From: Rhodococcus qingshengii JCM 15477
GTDB lineage: Bacteria > Actinomycetota > Actinomycetes > Mycobacteriales > Mycobacteriaceae
DNA length: 64,000 nt
Direction: 5' to 3'
Assembly: GCF_023221595.1 (NCBI RefSeq)
Contig: NZ_CP096563.1
Coordinates: 4,093,501 to 4,157,500 of the forward strand
The notes under the pieces were generated by a model. That model had not been told where the DNA came from, made no database searches, and saw nothing but the letters and a program-made list of their open reading frames with translations. The position numbers were made by a program, and so were the translations under genes. Positions 1 through 10,057 of this stretch are shown here, piece by piece (position 1 is the first letter of the stretch; every line of letters starts with the position of its first letter).

Positions 1-524
1 CCGAGGTAATAGGGGTTCCACTTCTGCGCGTCGTCGATACGCAGGATGCCGTATCCGATGTCACGGTCTTTGCCGAGAATATTGGTGTACGTGTGATGCA
101 TGTAGTTGTGCGAGTGACGCCACTGGTCGGCCGGGCACACCGTATCCCATTCGAAGACTTCGGAATTGAGCCCTGGTTCACGCATCCAGTCGTACTGACC
201 GTGCATGACGTTGTGGCCGATCTCCATGTTGTCGAGGATCTTGGACACGCTCAATGCACCGACTGCCGCGAGCCACACCGGAGGCAGGAAGCCGAGGTAC
301 ATCAAGCCGCGACCTGCGACCTCGAACCCGCGCTGAGCCTTGATGATCTTGTAGATGTACTCCCGATCCTCCGCCCCGAGCGAGGCGACGGTGCGATCGC
401 GCAATGCGTCCAACTCGCGGCCGATCTCCTCGACCTGCTCGTACGTCAGGACGACGGGAGCGTCGTCCTTCGCATCGGAACCGTTGCCGAGGAACGGGAG
501 GGTGAGAAGTGAAAGTCCAAACAT
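1..524 (-). CDS. Membrane fatty acyl desaturase, DesA3-like (3' part outside the window)
   Basis: The N-terminal 174 residues of a di-iron membrane fatty acid desaturase are present; the C-terminus lies beyond base 1. Two of the three expected histidine boxes are visible: HNVMH at residues 104-108 and HNYMHH at 139-144. These ligate the oxygen-activating iron pair on the cytoplasmic face. The start is the ATG at 524, preceded by GGAG at 6 nt. The gene lies 35 nt after a ferredoxin-reductase gene on the same strand, the arrangement of M. tuberculosis Rv3230c-Rv3229c (DesA3, stearoyl-CoA delta-9 desaturase), so it very probably receives electrons from that neighbour. Inference: it introduces a double bond into C16/C18 acyl-CoA for membrane lipids. 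Exact regiospecificity cannot be read from the sequence. Confidence 0.9.
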   Translation of the reverse strand, partial: MFGLSLLTLPFLGNGSDAKDDAPVVLTYEQVEEIGRELDALRDRTVASLGAEDREYIYKIIKAQRGFEVAGRGLMYLGFLPPVWLAAVGALSVSKILDNMEIGHNVMHGQYDWMREPGLNSEVFEWDTVCPADQWRHSHNYMHHTYTNILGKDRDIGYGILRIDDAQKWNPYYL

Positions 525-559
525 GTCGGTCTCCAGACAGTCGTGTGGAAAATGGGACT

Positions 560-1693
560 TCAGATGTCGACGGTGACGTCGCCGACGGGAGCACTGACGC
601 ACAGCTGGATCTTCTTGTCCGGCTCGTCGTCTGTCTCACCGGTGCGCACGTTTCGGGTACGGCCCGCCTTCTTGACGGAGGTGCAGGAGAAGCAGATTCC
701 CATCCGGCATCCGTACTCGGGATTGAGGCCCGCAGCTTCTGCTTGTTCGAGAAGTGTTTCGCCGGAGTTCTCGGCCGCCACCCCACTTTTGGTGAATGAC
801 ACCTCGCCGCCGGCCTCCCCCGGCTCGGCCACCGCCGGCGCGAACTCCTCGGTGTTGAGCAAGTGCTCGACGTCGACCTCACGGAACACCTCACGCACTC
901 CCCGCATCAGTCCGGGAGGTCCGCAGAGATAAGCCTGGGCGTCGATCGTGTCCGGATCGGCGATCCAAGGAGCCACCGCGTTGAGGTGCCCGCGATCGAA
1001 GAAACCTTCGAGGTCACCTCCACCGCTTTCGGTGTACACGAGTACCAGTTTCACGTTCGGGTTCTGCTCGGCGATGGTCTTCAGCGCGCGCGTGTACGCC
1101 ACGTCGGCATCGGTGTTCGCGTAATGCACGAACACGATCTCGCCCGAGTGCTGCTCCTCCACCAGCGTCCGAAGCATCGACATGACCGGGGTGATTCCAC
1201 TGCCGCCACTGATCAACAACACCCGACGCGGGCGGTCGACGGGAAGGGAGAACACACCGTCTGCCTGCGAGAGGCTGACAACGAGTCCGGGTGCCGCATT
1301 GGCGTACAGATACTGCGACACCAGGCCACCCGGATGCGCTTTCACGGTGAGCTCGATCAGCCCACTGCGCGTAGACGCACCCCCGGCCGGCGAGTAGCAG
1401 CGAGTGTGACGAACACCGTCGATCACCACGCCCAACTGCACGAACTGGCCCGCCTGAAAACCGCGCCACTGGCGAGTCGGGCGCAGCGTGAGAGTGACTG
1501 AGTCAGCCGTCGGATGGTCGACGGCGACAACCTGCGCGCGGATGTCACGAACCGTCGCCATCGGGTTGACCAGCTCGAGGTACCGATCGATCTGATGTGG
1601 AGCAGCCATGGCTTCGATCAGTCCCACCAAGGACAGTCCGCGCCGAGGTGCGGACTTCGGTGTCGTGTTCTCAGGAGCAGATGCGATTGTCAT
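560..1693 (-). CDS. Ferredoxin/flavodoxin-type reductase with C-terminal 2Fe-2S domain, electron donor to the desaturase
   Basis: A 377-residue three-domain electron-transfer protein. An FAD-binding barrel carries the RCYS motif near residue 100. It is followed by an NAD(P)-binding domain with LLISGGSGITPVMSML. The C-terminus is a plant-type 2Fe-2S ferredoxin domain with YGCRMGICFSC and a fourth Cys in IQLCVSA. Electrons would pass from NADPH through FAD and 2Fe-2S to the di-iron desaturase encoded 35 nt downstream. The order and domain plan match Rv3230c. The start at 1693 is chosen for the strong AGGAGG just upstream; an open frame continues to 1804 but without a ribosome site and through the presumed operator. 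The divergent TetR gene probably controls the pair. Confidence 0.92.
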   Translation of the reverse strand: MTIASAPENTTPKSAPRRGLSLVGLIEAMAAPHQIDRYLELVNPMATVRDIRAQVVAVDHPTADSVTLTLRPTRQWRGFQAGQFVQLGVVIDGVRHTRCYSPAGGASTRSGLIELTVKAHPGGLVSQYLYANAAPGLVVSLSQADGVFSLPVDRPRRVLLISGGSGITPVMSMLRTLVEEQHSGEIVFVHYANTDADVAYTRALKTIAEQNPNVKLVLVYTESGGGDLEGFFDRGHLNAVAPWIADPDTIDAQAYLCGPPGLMRGVREVFREVDVEHLLNTEEFAPAVAEPGEAGGEVSFTKSGVAAENSGETLLEQAEAAGLNPEYGCRMGICFSCTSVKKAGRTRNVRTGETDDEPDKKIQLCVSAPVGDVTVDI

Positions 1694-1787
1694 GACCCTC
1701 CTCGTACTTCGATTGCCGGGTGTATCGATTGCTGGGCTAGCTTCCCCCGACTGCGTGAATTCAGTGTACAAATGTTCACCGAAGATA

Positions 1788-1804
1788 GTGTGACAGGTGC
1801 ACAC
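1788..1804. promoter_or_regulatory. Putative operator between desaturase operon and tetR
   Basis: GTGTG and CACAC arms separated by seven bases form an interrupted palindrome in the 168-nt divergent intergenic region. Placement between a TetR-family gene and its likely target suggests the TetR binding site; this is inferred from position only. Confidence 0.4.
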
Positions 1805-1861
1805 AAGTACATGTCAACAAGAATGTGATCCGAGTTACACGAGTTGCCGAAAGGAGCCGGA

Positions 1862-2557
1862 ATGCCTGTACCTACACTCGACGTCGTGACGAAGGCCGGA
1901 CCGGTGAACCCAGAGCGCAGGGAGCCCGGCAACAGGGAACCGGAAAGTCGTGCCGCCAAGAAGGAACGCACACGCCAAGCGCTCCTGGACACTGCCATGG
2001 ACCTCTCGGCCGATCGCGGCTTCGCCGGAATCAGCCTGCGAGAGGTAGCCAGGGAAGCCGGGATCGTTCCGACGGCGTTCTACCGCCACTTCGCTTCACT
2101 GGAGGACGTCGGTGTCGTCCTCGTCGAAGAGAGCATGCGTATGTTGCGCCAGATGCTGCGCGACGCAAGGCGTAATCCCAGCACCAAGGACGCCGCTACG
2201 TCCCTGGGCATCCTTGTGCGACAAGTGCATACACACGAGCGACAGTTTCGGTTCCTCTGCCGCGAACGCTACAGCGGCGTCAGTGAGGTACGACGTGCGA
2301 TAGCCACTGAAATGCGGTTGTTCGTCAGCGAACTGACCATCGACCTCTCCAGAATTGCCGGACTGGAAAGCTGGTCGTCGGACGATCTGGAAATGGCTGC
2401 CGACCTGATCGTCTCGACGATGTTCAGTGCTGTCGTCGAACTGCTGGACGCCGGGACCGCCGGGTATCGCGACGAAGCCGCCGTCATCACACGAGCCGAG
2501 AAGCAACTGCGAGTCATCATGCTCGGAATGGCCACCTGGAATCCACCTCGAAACTGA
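1862..2557 (+). CDS. TetR-family transcriptional regulator, divergent from the desaturase operon
   Basis: A 231-residue TetR-type repressor. The N-terminal helix-turn-helix spans roughly residues 45-85 (ISLREVAREAGIVPTAFYRH), preceded by a charged tail. The remainder is an all-helical ligand domain. The ATG at 1862 is preferred over an upstream TTG at 1844 because AAGGAG sits just before it. It is divergently transcribed from the ferredoxin reductase-desaturase operon. By analogy with the role, not the sequence, of DesT in Pseudomonas, it may sense acyl-CoA saturation and repress the desaturase. The ligand is unknown. Confidence 0.85.
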   Translation: MPVPTLDVVTKAGPVNPERREPGNREPESRAAKKERTRQALLDTAMDLSADRGFAGISLREVAREAGIVPTAFYRHFASLEDVGVVLVEESMRMLRQMLRDARRNPSTKDAATSLGILVRQVHTHERQFRFLCRERYSGVSEVRRAIATEMRLFVSELTIDLSRIAGLESWSSDDLEMAADLIVSTMFSAVVELLDAGTAGYRDEAAVITRAEKQLRVIMLGMATWNPPRN

Positions 2558-2592
2558 CCTCGGGTTCACCTTTTCGACGTACGGTGAGAGTC

Positions 2593-3432
2593 ATGTCTTC
2601 CACGAGTACATACGAAATCCCCGTTGGCGACCTCACCTTCGACGTACTGATCTCGGGCCCGGACGACGGCATTCCGCTGGTAGCGCTGCATGGCTTCCCG
2701 GAGAGCGCCGCATCCTGGGGCAAGGTCACACCACTGCTCACCGCAGCGGGCTACCGCGTAATCGCACCGAATCAGCGCGGTTACTCCGCCGGCGCACGCC
2801 CCGAAGGGGTGGATGCCTACAAGATCGAGCACCTGGTAGCCGACGTCGTCGGATTGCTCGACGCGCTCGGCCTGTCCGACGCGCATCTTGTCGGTCACGA
2901 CTGGGGTTCGGCGGTCGCCTGGCAGGTCGTCGGTCGCCATCCGAACCGGATCCGCAGCCTGACGGCGATCTCGGTCCCCCACCCCACCGCCTTCGGTTGG
3001 GCACTCCGCGAGGACGAGGACCAGAAGCAACGCTCGTCCTACATCGGACTTCTCCGACAGGAGGGAAAAGCCGAGGAAGTGTTGTCGGAGGACAACTTTC
3101 GCCGGCTGCGTGCCATGTTCGACGGCCAGATCGATCCTGAATTCGCCGACGAGCACATTCGTGTCCTGAGCGGGGAGGGCGCGCTGACCGGCGCCTTGAA
3201 CTGGTACCGCGCGATGACCCGCGACTTCGGCGACATCGATCGCACCACTGTGCCGACTACGTACGTCTGGAGCACCGGCGACACAGCGCTCGGCCGCGCA
3301 GGCGCAGAACGCTGTGGCGAATTCGTGGACGCCCCCTACGAGTTCGTCGTGCTCGACGGCGGAAGTCACTGGATTCCGGAAGAGCGAGCCGAAGAGTTGG
3401 CCGAGACGATCCTCGCACGTGCAGGATCCTGA
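2593..3432 (+). CDS. Alpha/beta hydrolase, epoxide-hydrolase-like
   Basis: A 279-residue alpha/beta-hydrolase. The oxyanion-hole motif HGFP is at residues 33-36. The nucleophile elbow GHDWGS places Asp103 where serine hydrolases have Ser, and the catalytic His is His259 in GGSHWIPEE. Asp nucleophile plus HGFP is the signature of epoxide hydrolases and haloalkane dehalogenases; HGFPES favours the epoxide-hydrolase branch. Substrate is unknown. The ATG at 2593 is chosen; a GTG at 2584 is an alternative. It begins 35 nt after the tetR stop on the same strand, so it may be co-transcribed with the regulator. Confidence 0.8.
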   Translation: MSSTSTYEIPVGDLTFDVLISGPDDGIPLVALHGFPESAASWGKVTPLLTAAGYRVIAPNQRGYSAGARPEGVDAYKIEHLVADVVGLLDALGLSDAHLVGHDWGSAVAWQVVGRHPNRIRSLTAISVPHPTAFGWALREDEDQKQRSSYIGLLRQEGKAEEVLSEDNFRRLRAMFDGQIDPEFADEHIRVLSGEGALTGALNWYRAMTRDFGDIDRTTVPTTYVWSTGDTALGRAGAERCGEFVDAPYEFVVLDGGSHWIPEERAEELAETILARAGS

Positions 3433-3446
3433 TCGCCGCGACGAAT

Positions 3447-3480
3447 TCGGCTCTATGTATGTTGTCATACATAGAGCCGA
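3447..3480. promoter_or_regulatory. Perfect 15-bp inverted repeat with 4-nt loop
   Basis: TCGGCTCTATGTATG, loop TTGT, then its exact reverse complement. It sits 14 nt after the hydrolase stop and 27 nt before the thioesterase start. There is no T-run, and the AT-rich inner arms (TATGTATG/CATACATA) look more like a regulator operator than a terminator, but a terminator or mRNA hairpin cannot be excluded. Confidence 0.6.
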
Positions 3481-3507
3481 GTTGATTCCATCACCAGGAG
3501 TTCTGCG

Positions 3508-4329
3508 ATGACCGAGACCGTTGCACCACCCCATCCTTTCGACGCTGCTGTCGGATTGACGCCACTCACCGCCGGCCTGTCGACCGGCGAGACCAATCCG
3601 GCGTACAACAACATGGTCGGGCCGTTCGGCGGCGTCACCGCTGCCACGTTGCTCGAATCTGTACTGAAGCACCCCGAACGCCTCGGCGATCCGCTGTCGT
3701 TGACCGTCAACTTTGCCGGTCCGATCACCGAGGGCGCCTTCGAGATCTCCGCCCGGCCGGTGCGCACCAACCGCTCGACGCAACACTGGTCCATCGAACT
3801 TTCTCAGGACGGAACCGTCGCCACTACCGCGACGGCAGTGTTCGGTACCAGGCGTGAAACCTGGTCGTCGACCGAAATCACGATGCCGGAGGTTCCGTCG
3901 GCCGAAGACGTTGCGCTGCTGCCGTTCCCCGAGTTCATCGCCTGGGCACAGAACTACGAGATGCGCTTTGTCGAAGGTGCAATCCCCGACCTGGAGTCGG
4001 GCGAGCATCCCGACTCGACAACGACGCTCTGGGTGCGCGATCGGCCGGCTCGCGCTCTCGACTTCACGTCGCTGACTGCACTGTGCGATGTCTTCTTCCC
4101 ACGAGTTTTCTTGCGCCGAGGCAAGATGGCACCGGCTGGGACGGTCTCGATGACCATCTACTTCCACGCCGACGCTCAGACGCTGACCGAACAGGCAGAC
4201 AATTCCGTGCTGGGAACCGCGCGGACCCAACGGTTCGGCAACGGGTACTTCGATCAGTCGGCCGAAATTTGGGGCAGTGACGGCGCATTGCTCGCTACGA
4301 CACACCAGTTGGTCTACTTCAAGGATTGA
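3508..4329 (+). CDS. TesB-like acyl-CoA thioesterase (double hot-dog)
   Basis: A 273-residue protein with the layout of the actinobacterial TesB-like thioesterase superfamily. There are two hot-dog halves, the first including FGGVTAATLLE near residue 40 and the second around YFHADAQ and FGNGYFDQSAEIW. It probably hydrolyses acyl-CoA to free fatty acid and CoA in the cytoplasm. The ATG at 3508 has CCAGGAG upstream. The stop overlaps the convergent MFS gene by 11 nt. A striking inverted repeat precedes the gene. Substrate chain length is not predictable here. Confidence 0.75.
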   Translation: MTETVAPPHPFDAAVGLTPLTAGLSTGETNPAYNNMVGPFGGVTAATLLESVLKHPERLGDPLSLTVNFAGPITEGAFEISARPVRTNRSTQHWSIELSQDGTVATTATAVFGTRRETWSSTEITMPEVPSAEDVALLPFPEFIAWAQNYEMRFVEGAIPDLESGEHPDSTTTLWVRDRPARALDFTSLTALCDVFFPRVFLRRGKMAPAGTVSMTIYFHADAQTLTEQADNSVLGTARTQRFGNGYFDQSAEIWGSDGALLATTHQLVYFKD

Positions 4330-5680
4330 CGGGAAGCGCACTGTCCCCTTCCGGCGCCTTCACCATCGACAATGCGGCAAGACCGACGCCGAGAACCACC
4401 AGCAGTCCGATGATGCCGGCACGGTCTGCACCGAAGAGCCATGCGAACAGGCCGAACAGTGTCGGTGCCAAAAACGACACTGCTCGGCCTGTGGTCGCAT
4501 ACAGGCCGAACATCTGACCTTCACGCCCAGGCGGGGTGATGCGCGCCAGGAAGGTTCGTGCCGACGACTGAGCGGGCCCGACGAAGAGGCAGAGCGCGAG
4601 ACCGAAGATCCAGAACATCACCGGCCCTGACACCGCGATCAGGATCGCGCCGACCACGATCATCGACGCCAGCGAGACGGTGATGACCTGTTTCGGTCCG
4701 ATCCGATCGTCGAAGCGTCCGGCCACCAATGCACCGATTGCGGAAATCACGTTGGCCGCGACACCGAACAGTAGGACGTCGGCAGCGCTGATTCCGTAGA
4801 CGTTGACAGCCAGCACGGCCCCGAAGGTGAACACGCCCGCCAGACCGTCACGAAAGAGTGCGCTCGCGATCAGGTACCAGATCGTGCGCCTGTCGACGTT
4901 CCAGAGTTCGCGCAGATCGCGCCACAACACCCGATAGGAGTCGAGGAACCCGGCCTTGGACGCTCCCGGATCGACCGCGGGGCTGGGCAACTCTGGAACC
5001 TTGAAGAACACCGGAATTGCGAAGACCGCGAACCACACTGCAGCCAGCAGTGCCACCATCCGGATGTTCATGCCGCCGTCGGTGGTCAATCCCAGGAATC
5101 CCCGAGTGTCACCGTCGCCGACGATGAACCCGAAGTAGCACAGCAACAGCAGCACGATTCCGCCGAAATATCCCATGGCCCAGCCGAAGCCGGAGACTCT
5201 ACCCAGATTCTCCGGTGTCGACACCTGCCGCATCATGGCGTTGTAGGGAACGCCGGCAAGCTCGAAGATCACCGAACCGATTGCGAGCAGAACCAATCCG
5301 AGCCACAGATAGCGGTAGTTGTCTTCGACGAAGTAGAGGCCCGCCATCGAGAGCACGGTGATGCCGGTCAGTATCGCGAGCGAGAGTTTACGTTTACCCG
5401 ACGCATCGAAACGTTGTCCGGTGATCGGAGCGAGAATCGCGATGAAGAAGCCGGCGATTCCGAGTGCCCAGCTGAGCCACGTAGTTGCCGAAATCGTGCC
5501 GGGAAGGTCGTCACCGACCGCGTCGGTGAGATAAACCGAGAAGACGAACGTGAGGATCACTGCGTTGAATGCGGCCGATCCCCAATCCCACAGCCCCCAT
5601 GCGAACACTTGACTCTTCGTGGCCGCACCGCCGATGCCTGCGGGTGGCTCTGCCTGCGTGCTCGTGGACTCGGCGCTCAT
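4319..5680 (-). CDS. MFS transporter, UMF1/Atg22-like
   Basis: A 453-residue polytopic membrane protein with about 12 hydrophobic segments and a hydrophilic N-terminus of about 25 residues. Helical pairs such as LSWALGIAGFFIAILAPITG followed by the basic loop FDASGKRK, and a second-half loop RFDDRIGPKQ, are typical of the major facilitator fold. The opening WGLWDWGSAAFNAVILTFVF resembles the UMF1/Atg22-like group. Substrate is unknown. It is transcribed divergently from a PadR regulator across an intergenic region with three related half-sites, which suggests a regulated efflux or uptake role. Confidence 0.8.
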   Translation of the reverse strand: MSAESTSTQAEPPAGIGGAATKSQVFAWGLWDWGSAAFNAVILTFVFSVYLTDAVGDDLPGTISATTWLSWALGIAGFFIAILAPITGQRFDASGKRKLSLAILTGITVLSMAGLYFVEDNYRYLWLGLVLLAIGSVIFELAGVPYNAMMRQVSTPENLGRVSGFGWAMGYFGGIVLLLLCYFGFIVGDGDTRGFLGLTTDGGMNIRMVALLAAVWFAVFAIPVFFKVPELPSPAVDPGASKAGFLDSYRVLWRDLRELWNVDRRTIWYLIASALFRDGLAGVFTFGAVLAVNVYGISAADVLLFGVAANVISAIGALVAGRFDDRIGPKQVITVSLASMIVVGAILIAVSGPVMFWIFGLALCLFVGPAQSSARTFLARITPPGREGQMFGLYATTGRAVSFLAPTLFGLFAWLFGADRAGIIGLLVVLGVGLAALSMVKAPEGDSALPVNP

Positions 5681-5746
5681 ACGGCGAAGCCTAACTGCGC
5701 GCGGGCGACTCGGCGCCTCTCTCCGAAGTCGACATACAAGACGCTC

Positions 5747-5796
5747 TATGCACCCGAGTTAGTACGCACTTAGTTGCATACGCACCTGAGTGCATA
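5747..5796. promoter_or_regulatory. Probable PadR operator: three 13-bp half-sites
   Basis: ACTTAGTTGCATA (5768-5780) and ACCTGAGTGCATA (5784-5796) are direct copies. TATGCACCCGAGT (5747-5759) is the same motif inverted. The sites lie between the divergent MFS gene and padR and end 12 nt before the padR ATG, so binding would cover both promoters. Assignment to PadR is by position. Confidence 0.6.
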
Positions 5797-5808
5797 GATA
5801 CTTTTTCC

Positions 5809-8474
<2,666 letters not shown>

Positions 8475-8493
8475 CCGGCTACGCTGACTGATC

Positions 8494-9297
8494 GTGAGCC
8501 TGCCGACACCCACAACCACAGCCCGCGCCGTAGTGACCGGCGCCTCCTCCGGCATCGGAGAGGCCCTGGCCGCTGATCTGGCATCACGCGGACACTCCCT
8601 GATCCTCGTTGCCCGTCGTGGCGAGGTCATGGAGGTCCTCGCCGAGAAGCTTCGCGCCGCGCACGGCGTCGAGGTGGAGGTCCGTGCATCGGACCTCTCC
8701 GACAGCGCGGCGCGTGCCGTTCTGGTCGAGGAACTCGGTGGCCGCGACATCAGCATCCTGTGCAACAACGCCGGTATCGCCACCTTCGGGCCGATCGCCG
8801 AGCTGGACCCGGCATACGAGCGCGACCAGGTCGAGCTCAACGCCGTTGCAGTGCACGATCTCACGCTGGCCGTGCTGCCGGGCATGCTCGCGCGCAAGTC
8901 CGGAGCCATCCTGATGGTCGGGTCCGCGGCCGGAAACATGCCGATCCCCAACAACGCGACGTACGCCGCCACCAAGGCGTTCGTGAACACCTTCGCGGAA
9001 TCGTTGCGAGGTGAACTCAAGGGCACCGGAGTGAACGTCACCCTGCTCGCCCCAGGCCCCGTACGCACCGAAACCCCGGACCCGGCCGAAGCGTCGATCG
9101 TCGACAAGCTCGTCCCGGACTTCTTCTGGATCTCGAGCGAGTACACCGCCAAGGTCTCGCTCGACGGCCTGGCCGAGAACAAGATGCGCGTCGTACCGGG
9201 CATCTTGAGCAAGGCGATGTCCGTCGCGGGCGGTTACAGCCCGCGTGCCGTCGTTGCGCCGATCGTGGGCACGTTCTACAAGAAGCTCGGCGGCTGA
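8494..9297 (+). CDS. cmrA: Short-chain dehydrogenase, mycolate reductase CmrA ortholog (Rv2509-like)
   Basis: A 267-residue SDR. The cofactor motif TGASSGIG is at residues 15-22, with catalytic Ser144, Tyr157 and Lys161 (SAAGN, YAATK). The sequence is strongly reminiscent of M. tuberculosis Rv2509 along its whole length, including LNAVAVHDLTLAVLPGM and the ending IVGTFYKKLGG. Rv2509/CmrA reduces the beta-keto group of freshly condensed mycolates. The local order cmrA, HerA-like ATPase, orn, tRNA-His matches Rv2509-Rv2511-hisT apart from two inserted genes. The GTG at 8494 lies 8 nt after a TACGCT box, so the mRNA is probably leaderless. Confidence 0.88.
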   Translation: MSLPTPTTTARAVVTGASSGIGEALAADLASRGHSLILVARRGEVMEVLAEKLRAAHGVEVEVRASDLSDSAARAVLVEELGGRDISILCNNAGIATFGPIAELDPAYERDQVELNAVAVHDLTLAVLPGMLARKSGAILMVGSAAGNMPIPNNATYAATKAFVNTFAESLRGELKGTGVNVTLLAPGPVRTETPDPAEASIVDKLVPDFFWISSEYTAKVSLDGLAENKMRVVPGILSKAMSVAGGYSPRAVVAPIVGTFYKKLGG

Positions 9298-9346
9298 TTC
9301 ACTCAAACTTCTCAGAGCAGGCCATAGCAGACCATATAGTCGGTTA

Positions 9347-9907
9347 ATGGCGATGCGAAGAACACTGGCAGTCGGGGCAATCCTTCTTTTGACCGGAGGG
9401 TTGCCCTTACTGCTGCCCTCGGCAGCGAATGCATGTTCGTGCGCATCATCGGCTACCCCGGAAGAAGCCGTGAGCGTCTCCAGCACCGTTTTCCTCGGGA
9501 CTCCGACGGAGAAAACTTCGGACGGGTTCGAGGACACCTACCTGTTCGACGTCAGCCGGGTCTACAAAGGCGATCTGGCATCGGTGACGTCGGTGGGGAC
9601 ACTCGCGAACGGGAACGGTTGTGGCACAAGCTACGTGCTCGGCACCGAGCAGCTGATGTTCGTTTCTGCGCCGTACGACGTCGACGCCGAGCACGAGGGG
9701 CACAGCTGCGGGCCGGCTACCGAAACCGGGTTCGACATCCAAGCGGCGGTCGAGTCCGTGTACGGCGCCGGTTACGCCCCGAGTGCCGGCGAAACTCCGT
9801 CCGTTGGTGTGTCCGCCGACCGATCGACGATCATCGGCGGAGGCGCCGCGGTGGCATTGCTCGCGGTGCTCGGTTGGTTCGGATGGAGGCGGCGACGGGC
9901 ACAGTGA
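9347..9907 (+). CDS. Secreted, membrane-anchored TIMP/NTR-like protein
   Basis: A 186-residue protein. An N-terminal signal peptide of about 27 residues ends before ACSCAS, so the mature chain would begin with a CxC pair, as in tissue-inhibitor-of-metalloproteinase/netrin-like folds. A beta-rich domain follows with FLGTPTEKT, a VYKGD segment and two further cysteines (NGCGT, HSCGP). The C-terminus has a transmembrane helix (GGGAAVALLAVLGWFGW) and a basic stop-transfer RRRR. It is therefore likely displayed outside the cell membrane. Bacterial TIMP-like proteins have no settled role; protease inhibition is only a suggestion. A TATAGT box 6 nt before the ATG suggests leaderless translation. Confidence 0.65.
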   Translation: MAMRRTLAVGAILLLTGGLPLLLPSAANACSCASSATPEEAVSVSSTVFLGTPTEKTSDGFEDTYLFDVSRVYKGDLASVTSVGTLANGNGCGTSYVLGTEQLMFVSAPYDVDAEHEGHSCGPATETGFDIQAAVESVYGAGYAPSAGETPSVGVSADRSTIIGGGAAVALLAVLGWFGWRRRRAQ

Positions 9908-10057
9908 GTCCACGGGCACAGTGCCGAGGCCGTCAGAGCCGCGTCAACCTCGTTCGGCGGCGCGTCAAGTAAGCGTCAAGATCCGCCCCACCGGTGATCT
10001 TCGGGAGTAGATCTGAAAGTAGCCCGCAACACGGCGGGTCACCTTCAGGAGATCGAC

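Noticed and set aside
2566..4341. A 591-codon minus-strand frame opposite the hydrolase and thioesterase genes
   Set aside because: It crosses two recognisable genes and an intergenic palindrome and shows no family motif; a shadow frame.
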